A stretch of 64,000 bases of DNA from Strigops habroptila. Its lineage: Eukaryota; Chordata; Aves; Psittaciformes; Psittacidae. Made by a program: the position numbers and the translations under genes. The notes below the pieces were generated by a model, which saw only the letters and a program-made list of their open reading frames with translations, was not told the origin of the DNA and searched no databases. The stretch covers positions 72,350,993 to 72,414,992 of the forward strand of contig NC_044302.2 in NCBI RefSeq assembly GCF_004027225.2, given 5' to 3'. Of this stretch, positions 1 through 13,400 are shown in pieces (the first letter of the stretch is position 1; each line of letters begins with the position of its first letter).

Positions 1-272
1 TCTGGATGTCAGAAACCTTACTTTAAAAGGTAAGCTCTCAGTTGAGAATGTGTTGAATGTCTCTTAGAGTTTATATGGAAACATTCCTCACATCTCTAAA
101 ATGTATTCTCATTGTGTTTGCATTTTTAAAATCTAGTTGTAACTTAACACAGCTGAAAGTCATATGTTATAGTTGTTCGCTCTCTAAACCTTTATCCTTT
201 TTTGTTCTGTTCTTAATTCCTTATATTGTATTTACAGAAGAAAATAGTGTTTTATTTGTCACTACCTGGAAC

Positions 273-1200
273 AAGATGGTACTAAGTTCTGTTTAATATC
301 TTTATCAATGATATGGACGAGGGCACCCTCAGTAAGTTTGCAGACATCACGAACCTGGGTGTGAGTGTTGATCTGCTGGAGGGTATGAAGGCTCTGCAGA
401 GGGATCTGGACAGGCTGGATCGATGGGCTGTGGCCAGCAGTATGAGGTTCAACAAGGCAAAGTGCCTGGTTCTACACTTGGACCACAACAACCCCGTGCA
501 ATGCTACAGGGTTGGGGAAGAGTGGCTGGAAAGCTGCTCGGTGGAAAAGGACCTGGGGGTGCTGATTGGCAGAGCTGAACATGAGCCAGCTTGTGCCCAG
601 GCAGCCAGGAAGCCAACAGCATCCTGGCCTGTGTTAGCAGTCGTGTGGCCAGCAGGGCCAGGGCAGTGATCATCCCCCTGTACTCGCACTGGTGAGGCCA
701 CACCGCAAATACTGTGTTTAGTTCTGGGCCGATCACTACAAGAGAGACATTGAGGTGCTGGAGCAGGTCCAGAGAAGAGCAGCAGAGCTGGTGAAGGGTC
801 TGGAGCACAAGTCTGATGAGGAACGGCTGAGAGAACTGGGGTTGTTTAGTCTGGAGAAAACAAGGCTTGGGAGACCTTACCACTTTCTACAACTACCTGA
901 AAGGAGGTTGTACTGAGGTGGGTGTTGGTCTCTTCTCCCAAGTAACAAGCAATAGAACAACAGGAAATGGCCGCAAGCTGCACCAAGGGAGATTTAGATT
1001 GGATGGTAGGAAAAATGTCTTCACAGAAAGGGTTGCCAAGCATTAGAACAGGCTGCTCATGAGTGACCATCCGTGGAGGTATTTAAAAGATGTCGTTGAT
1101 GTGCGCTTAGGGATGTGGTTTAGTGGTGGACTTGGCAGTGCTAAGTTACAGGTTCGGACTTAATAGTCTTAAAGGTCTTTTTCAACCTAAATTCTGGAAG
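273..1200 (+). mobile_element. CR1 LINE fragment, 3' part of the reverse-transcriptase ORF, broken
   Basis: 5'-truncated copy of a chicken-repeat-1 non-LTR retrotransposon in plus orientation. The translation of 313-669 shows the C-terminal reverse-transcriptase landmarks SKFADxTNLG, [19 protein letters not shown] and EKDLGVLIG. Frames then shift, and further pieces ([26 protein letters not shown]) continue to about 1100. The catalytic centre is missing and there are frameshifts, so it is inactive. It ends just before a CR1-type 3' tail. Confidence 0.88.
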
Positions 1201-1335
1201 CCAGATCCAAAGTATAGAAGCAGTTGTACTGGTATAATGAATTACAGACCACATAAGAACATAACTGGGTGCACACCTGAGTTACTCAGAGGCGCTTTAT
1301 CTTTCATCACAAGGAACCCTGCAGTCAGTGGTTGA

Positions 1336-1545
1336 AAGGGATATTTGGAGGTCTCCCCACCTTGAAGCAGGACTATTGTCAGTGCTGCATTAAGTCATCC
1401 ATGACCTGACTGGCCCAGTTGTGAAAACAAGAAAGAAAAAAGGAGTTTCAACAGCTCCTCTGTGCAGCCTGTTCCAATGCCATATGTTTCTGATGGAAAT
1501 GTCCAACCTGAACCTCCTAATCATCAGTTTGTTGCTGCTTGGTGT
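1336..1545 (-). mobile_element. CR1 LINE fragment, minus orientation, degraded
   Basis: Contains the complement of the CR1 3' region. Words close to the CR1 consensus read on the plus strand are 'gcagcctgttccaatgc' and 'tccaacctgaacctcct'. The copy is diverged and interrupted by an A-rich stretch. It lies about 135 bp from the end of the plus-oriented copy, giving a tail-to-tail arrangement. Confidence 0.6.
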
Positions 1546-4341
1546 TACTGAGAAGAGTTTGCCGCACAGACATTCGTAAAGGCAAGTGTATTATCTGTAG
1601 AAATTAGTAGGCAGCTATGTTATGCTGAGGTTGGGAGTTAAGTCATAGCTTTATCAATTATTGATTTGCTTTTTTTTCCCTACGCAAGACTGTGTTAGAG
1701 AATGAAATTGCAGAAGAAAGTTAATGCTAGAATTTGTACTGATGTGTCTTAAGGTTATCGACATTTTTTATGTCCCTTTTTACTATTCTAATATTTAACG
1801 AATAATAGCAGATCATCTGTTTAACATCTGGGCTTTGCAGAAATCTTACATGTTTGCACAGAAAACCAACTGAACCATAATAATATGAAACATAAAAATG
1901 TTTTTTCCCCCAGTCTTTTTGGGAGTATATTTGTTCTGTGTCCCGCTATTTCCAAGGAAAGAAAATTCTGTTCATGGCTCAGTTTTGTGTCTGCTTTCAC
2001 TAACAGGTTTTTTGTCAACTCCTAAAACCCAGTAAGAAAAAATGAGTAATTGGGATAATGGGAAATAATTCACTTACATTTTCTAAAAATTATGTTGCAG
2101 TAATATTTGTATTAAAGATATTTTGAAGCAGGTACGGAGTTTTCCAGAGGTTATATCCAGAGGACACTATTTTTGTTAAAAAACAGCTCTAAAATTCAGG
2201 GGACAGAGGAATGGTTAGGGTTTTTTGTTCATTTTTTGTAAACAAAAAGACAAGTGACTTGTATTTGTTCTTCTGGGAAGTGTTAATGAAGGCAGTAATG
2301 TCTTGAGGTCTGCTGTTGTCTAAACCTTCTGCATGTCATTATTCAATGCATGATACAGTTATCACTTCAAAGTTTATTCAGTGATCAGCTGATATCTGGT
2401 TTATAAGTACTCTTTTTTCTACTTAAGCCAAGATCTTAGCCTGATTTAAAGAAGAATCTCATAAATCAGTAATTTTTTGTTGTTCTTTACATGTAATAAT
2501 TTGTTGTATCTTCATACTGTGCTTTCACACATCTCATTTTTTGCTATATCAAACGCTGTATGTAGTCTTACATACAGCATTTCTGTATTCTGATAGTGGT
2601 GACATTGTTTATTTTTGCCATTTTGATTTTTGTTTTGTTACAATCAACTAAAACTTTGTAGTATATAAATTCATCCTTCTGAAACTGAAATGTTTTGTGT
2701 GTCTTACAAGAAAGATAAAGCTGTATACATAATATTCTTTCATATGTTAGCAATTAATTCTGTTGAGTGCTAACATTAGGATGTGATATCAAATGCTCTG
2801 GTAGGCCACAGTATATACAAATGCTGTTTTCTGTTGCAGTGCTCAGTATGAGGTTTTATGGGGCAGTGCATTTACCTCTGCAAATGTGACTGGCTGAAAA
2901 TAAAGGAGATGAGTACAGTTTGCTGGCTTGTCTTATGTGCTCAATACTAACCATTAAGTGGTAATTTGGCATAATTTCCTACTCAAAATCCTCGCTTTTG
3001 TAATTTTAATTAAAGAATGAAAAGAGTAGGAATTAATTTTGTTATGTAACATGTAAATTATTATCCATAAAAAATAGATACCTGTTCTTCAAACAAGCAT
3101 TCAGCCTGATTGATCTTGCTGTACATTGGAGAGATCTGCTGAAATGTATAGAAAGGAGTTACTCCAAAAGAAAATCATTATTGCAGACTGCTGAAAGGCA
3201 GCCGTGTCAAGCTTCATCCAGCTTTTCCTGCTCTGCATTTCTTGGACCACAGGAAGCTGTGAAGGATATGTGCTCTACCAAAATAAATAAGTTCCCAAGT
3301 CTTGCTGCTTTTTCTTGGAAAACAAGTCTCTTCATTGTCTTATATCCTTTCTGAGAAGTCAAGAGATAAAATCCTCATTTATGTAAAATGCACAGAATTA
3401 GTAAATTGGGAGAAGTACTAGAGTATACCACTTCTCTTTTTGTAGCTGTTATGTATATATTAATTGTTCAGTCTTTTATGTAATAAACTGGAGAAAAAAG
3501 TAATGGGGGGAAAAAAAATAAGGAGTATCTAGGAGCGTTAAGAGATGTACTTTGCAGTATTATGGCCACCATGGTTGTGCTGTATGTATGTATATACATG
3601 GTAGTTGCCACTTCAGAATGTCTTTTATCCACATTCAGCCTTTCCAGATTTATGAAAACAGGAATTCTTCATTGAGGATCATAAGATTACATGTATCAGT
3701 TTGGAAAAGAAAATAATTTTTAATTATACATTTGAGTTAAAAGCGTAAATCTTTCATGTTGGAAAACTGGTTTCTACTGCATAGTCTGTTACTTTATAAA
3801 TTACCAATTTGCAAAACTTTTCTTAAAGCCTTTATATAGAACTTCAAATAAAATACAAAATATAATGCAAAAACTGTGTGGTTTTTATCCCTGAAAATTG
3901 TAGTAAATTGTTTTTGCAAATAATGACAATAATATAAATTATATCACTTATGTTAAATGAGATTATGGTAAGACTTTTCTGTAGAAGTTTTATCTCTGTT
4001 AACAGTATGCATACATGGTTGGTTTCCTTAACCTGTGTTAGTTACTCATTTAGGTAATTTTAAACATGTGGTATGTTTGTAGGATTATGCTTAAATTTTA
4101 AGTTTCACCTGTAAAAAGTGAACATCCTTGCAGTATTTCTTTTTTAACTAGGACATTATCTGTAGTATAAAAAAGTAGAAGTCTTACATAGGTTAAAGCT
4201 AAACTGTAAAACTTACTAATATTTTCTTCCAGCTGTTTTCTTCATATGCTGTATTGGTATACAGGATGATTGTAGTACTAATAAAATATAACAAGGTTCA
4301 GGTCTAATGTAATGATAAATAAATGGCATTTATGTTTGCAG

Positions 4342-4457
4342 GGAAGATGGTACCACAGGAAGCAAGCAGTAAAAGAATTGCATGGTACATTGTTACGACT
4401 GCTTAATGAACTGTTACCATGGGAACCAAAGCTAATGAAAGCATTTCAAAGAAACAG
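4342..4457 (+). CDS. BRD10: BRD10 internal coding exon
   Basis: A 116-nt exon between 'tttgcag' and 'gtaatc', starting in phase 0 and ending in phase 2. It encodes a short basic, helical segment beginning GRWYHRKQ and including LLRLLNELLPWEP, which is highly conserved in vertebrate BRD10. The next exon continues the Arg codon split at the junction. Confidence 0.9.
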
Positions 4458-7400
4458 GTAATCAGCTGCTCTTTTCTTTTTTTTTTTTAACAAGAGTGTA
4501 TGGGGTAGAAAACATAAGAATTCTCCTTTTAAAAGCTAATCAATAAGTTGGCTTCTGAAATAAATTAAATGAAAATACTTTGAGGAGAGCAGTGCTGGCA
4601 GTACTTTATTTGGAAGAATTATTTTATGTTCCAGACTTACTGTCTCCATAGTTGACTAATATTTTTTCCCCTAAAATGCTTAATTGTGCCTATCAATAGT
4701 TGTGTCGCAATTGAGTTAGGATATATATTGCTATTTATTTGGTTAAGAGGTGCTGAAAACCTGGGTCTAGAAAACTAGACCAGGGCATCTGTCATGGTTT
4801 CAATCCAGCCAGTCACTAAGTACCACGCAGCCTCCCTCTCACCCCCAACTTCCCCTCCCTGGGCAGGATGGGGAGGAGAATCCAAAGAATGTAAAACCCC
4901 CGGGTTGAGACAAGAGTTTAATAATTAAAGTAAAATATAGTGATAGTAAAAATAATACCAACAATAACAACACCAATAATAGGGAACAACAACAGCATGA
5001 AAAAAAAAAAGGTCAGAAAACACAAGTGATGCACAATACAATTGCTCACCACCTGCTAACCAATACCCAGCCCATCCCCAAGCAGTGCTTAAATTTTGAG
5101 TGTGAAGGAAGCAACTTACACAGTTACATGGTGCAGAATTTCATCTGTAAAGCGTAAAAGGTATTATGTTTATAAAACCCAACAACATAGCACCAACAAC
5201 AGTAAACATAGAACTACTGAGAATTGGTTCCTAAGTAGTTCATTCCATTGATATCATGCATGAATTAAAATCCTTATTTGGAATTTAGGATGTTGTTGAA
5301 CATTTTGCTTTAAATAATGGACTAAAGTACAATTTTTGCTTTTTTCTATTCCTTTCCATTTGAGTTTCAGTTCATTTTCCTTAGCTGTTTATTTCTTCCT
5401 GTTCACAGCAGTTCAAACTCCTTTTAGAAATGTGGCAGATTGAAATCCTTTCTAATAGTATTACTGTTTCCACTATATGGGGTTCCCACTTTTGTCATTT
5501 ATGTAAATTCTGCTGTGAAGTTGTTTAGTGCCCAGTGTAAGTTCTTGTTTGTTACAGAATACAGAAGTAGAACTGTCATATAAAGTGTGTAGAAATAGTG
5601 TATATGAGGTGTGCCTAACGTGAGTATATTTTAGCCTGGAATTGGGTGGCTGAGGTCTTGCATCTATGTGTGCTGGTAGCTAGAGAAGCATGCATTTCGA
5701 GTGGAGGATAATTTCTGAGACTAATTTAACTCATATTTGTCACAATATATGTTTTAAGATGTAACCCTAGTTTATTCAGCAATGCTAGCTGATGTATTTC
5801 ATAACATAACTGTTTGGACAGACATTTCATACGACAGCTGTTTGGACAGACACATAGTGTACCAGGGAACAGCTCCAGCTGAAAAACAATCTCTACAAAT
5901 TGTAGGGAGGAAAGAGAGTTGAGTGGAGGAAGACTAGATCAGTGTCTTGGTCTGGTTCATTATGCAGCTGCTAGGCAGCTCTGTAGCACCAGTTACAGAG
6001 GTGCATAAAGGTATCATGTGAAAAGAAAAAAGCAGTTGAGTAAAGATTGCTTATGCTGGTATGAACAGCAGCACCACCACAAGTCTGACTGCAGTTGCGG
6101 TGTCTGTGGGGTGTCTCAACCAGATACTAACATCTACTAACTGAATGACAGTGTTGGCCTTCTAGGTTGTCGAAGGCTTGGCAGAGCTCCTGCCTTCTGT
6201 GCAAAACCTCATATGGAATAAGAATCTGGAGTTTACCTTCCTTACTTTTCTGTTATTTTCAATTAGTATGAGCAGTTTTTATGATCAGGATCCATTTTTT
6301 TTATTTCCCTTCTGACAGGTCCTCTGGTGTCTTCAAAATTATGACAGAGTATAATGTTGAATGGTATTTGAGTAGCAGCAAGGTTTAAAAGGAAAGGTTA
6401 CTTGTGTCCATTGATCACATTTGTTCACTAGGCCCACAGCAGAAGTTCCTCAAAAGAAAAAAGAAATTCCCATCCAGAAGCTTTAGTAGTTCCCTAGTGT
6501 CCTTCTGTAGTTCTTCCACATCTCGACTTCAAGCTCAAAATCCTCATGACAGAGTCATACAGACTTCAAGGTTGTCTTCTCTCTGTGAGAGTGTCAAAGC
6601 TGTGAGTAAACTGTTAGGTCTTACAGACCCTAACCAGCTTCACCTAGGCCTCCATCCACATCACATGCCCATGGCCTAGGATCCCCATTTCAGGTCATTC
6701 TGCAGCCTTCAGCCTGTGCCATAGGAATACCAGTTTCCTGCTCAGCTACAGCAGTTACCTGCCTGGCCACAGGTCCTGCTGATCTGGATTGACCCTCAAA
6801 CTGACCTTGGGCCTGTATCATCACTGTGGACCTGCCCAGAAATCACTCGACCAGGTCCTGACCCTCACAGCTATCTCTGGACTTGATCCTGATCTAAAAC
6901 TGTGAATTGACTTCCCAGCTTGACTTCAGACCTGCCTCAGCACCAGGAACTTGCCTGCTGATCTGGGCTCTTGGTCAAACTCAGTTACCACCTCTAGGGC
7001 TGCCCTGCTTCTTCATTCAGGGGCAGTGGGATGGCATCCTGGCTGGTGAGGCTCATGCCCTGCCAGCTGTGAATTCATAGAATCATAGAATGGTTAGGGT
7101 TGGAAAGGACCTTAGGGTCACCTAGTTCTACCCCAGCTGCCATGGGCTTCATGCTTGGCTCGTTCCTCTCAATTCCTTAGATAGCAGCTGGCCATTGCTG
7201 CACTCAGTGCAAACAACTTTATTTTAACACTTAAGAATGGGTAGATTTAAGATATTCTTACTGTCATATGAGTTAGATCCAGACTAAATTCTATTCCTCA
7301 CAGGGTGCTAATTGGTACAATGTATTTATTCATTCACTAAGTAATCTTCCTAGATACTATGTTGGCCACTAGCTGAATCCTGTAGTTCACTGTATTTTAA

Positions 7401-10400
7401 AATACTCCCTAGATCTCACCTAAACAATAGTTTAGAAGAAGGGACAATGGAAATATATAGCTGGTTAGGAAAATCAAGGTAAATGGCTGTGTTTCTGAAT
7501 GGTGTTCAAGTGAGTAAAGCAGCTGTATATTTGTCATGCGTCCATTCTTTGGTGGAGTGTGAGCCTATGGGAATGACAGTAGCAGCTGTACTAATGCCCC
7601 AGAGATAAGAAAGTTTACTTAAAAGAGAAAGTTTCCTTATGGTCCCATAGCTGGGCCAAAAGCGTGATGCATGTAGGAAATACAAGACTTACTTAATTCT
7701 GTATTTGGGGTTGCCTTCAGAGAAAAGAGTATATTTATTACAGTTAATACACAAGTCCATACAGATTCGTTTGTCACAATGCAAGATGAAGGAAAAAATA
7801 GAAGATGAATGCAATAAAACAGTGATGGTCATATTTTTCTTTTGGCCTATTGTTATTTTATTCTTCTATGGAATTCTTGTGTGGAATAGAATTTAGTCAT
7901 AAGGGATCTAACCCTTATGACAGTAAGAACAGTATCTTTTGGCCTATTGTTACAAGATTCCATAGAATTCAGCTTTGGTGAGGGAAGGAATGTTATTGTC
8001 ACTTCACTTTTTCTGGGTTTTGGAGACTTGCAGATAGAGCTACCCTGAAATTTTTGCAGGACACAGGCATTTTTATGCTAACTCTTTTTTGTGTGGCAGC
8101 AAATACAAATAAAAAAAAAGAATAATTAAAATCAGTGTAGTTCTTTACTTAGGTTAGGGGTTTTTTTTTTATTTTCAAGATCTAGATTGAAGAAGGACTA
8201 TGATGACTTTAAAAGACATCCAGACCATGATAAATTTAACAGAGAATCGTGGAGTAATGATGAAAGTGAAGTTGATTCTGGCAAAGATTCATTTGCAGTA
8301 GTGTGTGGTAAATCTTCAGAGTCTGCAGAACATGTGGAAGTTTCCAAAAAAGATCACCCTGACAATGGTAAGCATTTACTGGAATTTTATAGCTTGAACT
8401 TGATTCAGGAGCTTTATTTTTCCGTGTAAGTTTGTCCTACTTTTTACCTTACCTACTACTGTGATAATATTGAAATTGCTCGTGTTGTCTGTCTGACAAA
8501 TGTAGACTAGAAGAGGCCAGATATGACCATGATGAAAATTCTGATTAATGCAGGTTGTTGCCATTTTTGTGCTTAATTATTTCAGTAATAACATAGTAGG
8601 CGCGCTCGAAATTTACGTTATGATGAGTTGACTTTGCTGGCTGCCAGATGCCCACCCAAGCTACTCTGTCAGCCCCTTCCTCAACAGGACAGAGAGAGAA
8701 AGTAAGATTGGAGAACACTTGGGTCAAGATACATACAGGGAGATCACTCACCAGTTACTGTCACAAGCAAAACAGACTCACTTAGAGAAAAATAATTTGA
8801 TTTATTACTAATTAAAAATAGAGTAGGATGGTGAGAAACAAAGACAAAAACTGAAACATCTTCTTCCACCTCACTGCACCCCCATCTCCACCTTCTTCTA
8901 GCCTCAACTTCATTCCCAATTCTGCTACCTTCTCTGTCAAGTGACATAGGCAGGTTGGGGATTGGGGGTTGAGGTAAGTTCATAACATTTTGTCTCTGCT
9001 GCTCCTTCCTCACACTTTTACCCTGCTCCAGTGTGGGGTCCTTCCCATAGGATACAGTCCTTCATGAACTACTCCAGAATGGGTCCTCTCCACAGCCTAC
9101 AGTCCTTCAGGATAAGACTGCTCCAGTGTGGGTGCCGCATAAGCCACAGGTCCTGTCAGAAGCCTGCTCTACTGTGGGCTTTCAGTGGGCTGCAGCTTCC
9201 TTCAGGGCATATTCACCTGCTGTGGAATAGGGTCCTCAACAGGCTGCAGTGTAGATATCTGCTACAGCATGGTCCTCCATGAGAGGTGGTCAACGTGCTT
9301 CACCAGGGTCTTCACAGGTTACAGGGGCATCTGTTCCAGTGCCTGGAACACATCTTTCCCCTCTTCTCCACTGACCTTAGTGTCTGCAGGGTTGTTTCTC
9401 TTACATTTTTTTCTTAACAGCTCTTTGTCACACTCCAGCGCAGCATTTTCCATGAGGCATCACCGGCTTGGCTGACAGGCTCACTTATGGCCTACAGTGG
9501 ATCTCTTTTGGAGCCAGCTGTGTCTGGCATGGGACAGCTCCTGGCCTCTCCTCACAGAGGTCTCTCCTGCAACCCTGCGCTGCCAAAACCTTGGCAACAC
9601 CTCAATGCACAGCCCTTCTGTCCACCCAGCACCCCTGCCTGCATCCTGGGCCCTCTTGAGCACTTCATGTATCCACCGCTCACTGGCTGGTGATGCTTGA
9701 TGTTTGGTATGAAACATGTGGCACCCACGCCTTTGTCCCACAGGCACCTCACACTTAGAACTCCACCTGATATGCCCAGACCCCAGCCCTATCTGTTCAC
9801 CAGCTAATCTGTCTTGAAGTTTGCCAGTCAATTACACACACTGCCCCCACGTACACTGGATTTGGGAAAGACACAGACATCCCCCAGCAGCTGGCACCAG
9901 GCACATAGTTTGCACTTCTTGGTCTGTCCTTGCACCTCCCCTTTCTGCTGCACATCCCTTCGTGGGTTTGTATAGCTCTACTGATTACCTCACCCTTTCC
10001 AGCCCAGTGTCCAAGATCTACCCTGGAGAGTCACATCTGTTGTAAAGTCCAGGTTGATCTTCCTGGAAGGGGCACCTGCAATTTCTTGATAGCCCATCAA
10101 TTGGTGTGATTGGTGGGGTTGATTCTTGTCATTATCTCCATGGATGTTTTGTTAGATCTGTGTCTCTGTAAATTTTTTTTCTGGTGTCTTCCTTTTTTCC
10201 TCAAGATAACTTTGCTGGAATAAGCATTCTCACACTCTCATATGCCTTCATCAATTACTTTGAATGACTACGTTTGGTTTTCCTCACTATCTCCCACACT
10301 GGTCAGGTTTATGTCCTTGCATGTTGTTTATTACTTCCTCCTTTCTTTATTACCGTCTTTTTGCATTGAAAAAGGTTCTTGACCAGATGCTCTCAAAGAA

Positions 10401-13400
10401 ATAGGCATTCTTTTTCCCACATATCCTTACACTTGCAAACTAGCATTTTGCCTTAACTAGACACTGTGTAATTGTTATATAGAGATAATCAGTCACAAAC
10501 ATGTAAAACATAGTTTATGTTTTAATATCCTTGCAGATGAAATGAAACTATTGGAGATGAATTTACCTGCAGGAAAAAACAGAATTCTGAAAAAAGAATC
10601 AACTTCCAAAGAAATACAGAAGACACTGCCCAAATGTATTAAACGACAGTCAAAGCAAAATAGCTGTCTGGATCAAAGCACTAATGAGCTTTCACCAAGA
10701 AAGAAAGCTAAGCTGAGCACTAATGAGGCTGCGGTCCAGATTTCAGAAAGTAGCCTGCAGCCAGATAGTTGTTTGACTGAGCTGAAACAATTCGAAGAGT
10801 CAAATCCAGAATCATTTTCCTTGACAGATCCTACAACATCAGTATCAAACTTTCTGAAAGGGACCAAACCCATCCAGGCCTTGCTTGCCAAGAATACTGG
10901 GAACAAAGTGACCTTAACAAATCAACTGTCACCTCCTGCAGGCATAAGTGTGTCTACTTCTGAAAAGACAGTTTCACCACCTTTGGAATCATCACTGATA
11001 AAACCAGCATTGCCCTGCCAAACTAGTTCAAAGACTCCTTTACAAATGGTATACAAAATGCCAAATGTCCATTGTGTACCAATAGATCTCCAGAACAGCT
11101 CTGTGAAAATTCAAATGCAACCTGTGATGGACCCTAAAACTGGAGAAAAAGTCATGCAACAAGTTCTTATTTTACCTAAGAATTTTCTTATTCAGCAGAA
11201 GGAGGGAAAAATTGTGTCCAAGGACACTCAGTCACTACAGCAAAAATCATCTAAGCTGCACTGTACAACTTCACCAGAAATATCAAATGTCAGTGTTTCT
11301 TTAACACCTGTTCTGGTGACAGGACCTGCAAATGCTAGCAGTCGGTCACCTAGTACAATTCTTAATAAGAATATTACCCACTTGTCACAAACAACTGGTC
11401 CCATGAACACTACACAACCACTGACTGCTGTAACTTCAGCAAGTAACTTATTATCATCAGCAGTTAAGGTGAGCCAAGCTGAAACTGACAAAATCAAGAC
11501 TACAGTTTCAGTTGCCACATCCCCTGTGTGTTTGACTTCACCTACTCTTTCAACAGCTAGCCAGTCTTTGATATCAGCAACAGCACTAAGTGGGTCTACA
11601 AGCACTGCTTCTGCCTGTTATAGTCTTGCCCCTCAGCAGACAACTGACTCCTTTGAAACTAGGCAAGAGCTGAAGACTGTGTGTGTAAGAGAATCACAAT
11701 CTATTCTGGTCACAACACGAGGTGGAAACACAGGAATTGTTAAAGTGCGAACAAACCCAGACCAGATTTCACCTAGTAGTTTATCTTCTAGTTCAATTTT
11801 CACTTATGCACCTCAACTTCAGACCTTTCTTGTGCCAAAAACCACAGCATTATCATGCTCAGCTCTTCCATCTGTAGCAACAACTGTGTCTGGTCTCCCA
11901 CATACTGGACAATCATCTCTTCCTGAATTTGTTCCCTCAACAGCTGCTTCTGTTAACATTCCAGCTTTCCCAGCTGATTTTACCCAGGCAGTGGAGAAGA
12001 ATATGAAATTCACATTACACCAGCCTGCTGTTGGATGCACTTTGGGGCAAGTAATAGAGAACTCTAGCTGTGTGTCCTCTCCTTCTTTGTCCTCCATTTC
12101 ATTAGCCAGCAATTCGATGTCAGCAACTCCAAACAGCCCTGTTAGTGTGACTAGCATTGGAGAGAATAACACTGTTGTAACTCCAAATTCTTCTGTGCTG
12201 CAACAAGGCAATACTAAAACTAAAACAAATCCTGTTACACAATCTGAGTCTATTTCAGCAACCACTGGAGATTTAATCAGTGGTATGCCAGTCCAGAAAC
12301 TTACATTAGTCACAAATCCACCTATCTTATCACCCTGTGGGGCATCAGGAGTCAGTATTATACCCTCTCCAGCATCTACTGGTGTTAATGCTCCAAAGTT
12401 TGTTTTCATTAACACGCAAATTGCTAATGGCCCATCAGCCACCAATCTAGTTGCTGAGTCATTGAAACATAACCTTCCTTCTTCCCTAAACAAAACCTTT
12501 GTTAGTGCCACAGAGCAACCACAGTTGGTTCTGATCCCATCTACAGTAGGAGCACCAATAAGAATAAATTCATCACCAACTATTGCTCAAGTAAAAGATG
12601 TGAAAATTGGACTTAATATAGGTCAAACCATTGTAAATACCAAAGGCAATGCACAACAGGCTCCACCAGTGAATATATTTCACTCTGCCATTTCTAAGGG
12701 AGAAGACAAAAAGAGCATGGGCTTGGTGCTATCCTTGACAAGTAGTAATACTGTGGTTCCTGTTCCAAGTTTTGTGAGTCAAAGTGCTGTGTCAGTTACT
12801 GAATCTGTATGTGTTGCAACAAAAGCTGAAAATGCTCTTACAGTAACAACAGCAAATGCATGTGTAGAATCTGTTTCAGTAACATCAAGTAGGACTTCTT
12901 CTGGGACACGGCCCACTGTCTTGGTTGGTGGAAATGATCCCTTGAGAATAAGGCCAGTTCTGAGTAATCGACTGTGTACATCAAATATTGGAAATACTCT
13001 GGGTATATCAACTGTGAAAACAGGACATCTTGCTTCATCTGTGCTGATTTCAGCAACACAACCAACAGTATCTCCTCAAAACCTAGCATCTGCTTTGCAG
13101 TTTCCAGTCATTAGCTTGCCTGGATCTATAGCCACCCCCCCCAGAGTGTTCTGTACAGTTCCTCAGTTGGCAGCGGTTCCAGCTCCTCCTCCAGTACCAA
13201 AAAGCCAGTTGCCCACACTGCTTCAGTTTCAGTCATCAGGAGTTTCAGCTGCTATGCCAAGTAACGCAGGTATTCACAAACCTCAGAGTGTGTTGCCCCC
13301 TCCATCACAAAATACAGGTAAAGTCATTAGTTTTCCCAGTTTTTCTTCCCTACAGTGCCAGCAGGTGCCTCCCAGTACAGAGAAACAAAGTCATGCTTAC

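Larger units (their letters stand above)
1..4341. other. BRD10 intron with two oppositely oriented CR1 fragments
   Basis: Intronic sequence upstream of the exon at 4342. The left 1.6 kb holds a plus-oriented CR1 piece and a minus-oriented CR1 piece (listed separately). The rest, 1600-4341, is AT-rich and I see no gene or recognisable repeat in it. Confidence 0.7.

Noticed and set aside
449-883. A 144-codon minus-strand open frame
   Set aside because: It is the complement of the CR1 reverse-transcriptase remnant.
11819-12511. A 230-codon open frame on the minus strand inside BRD10
   Set aside because: It lies wholly opposite the conserved BRD10 exon, has no familiar motif, and arises because the sense strand is rich in Ser/Thr/Val codons with few complementary stops.
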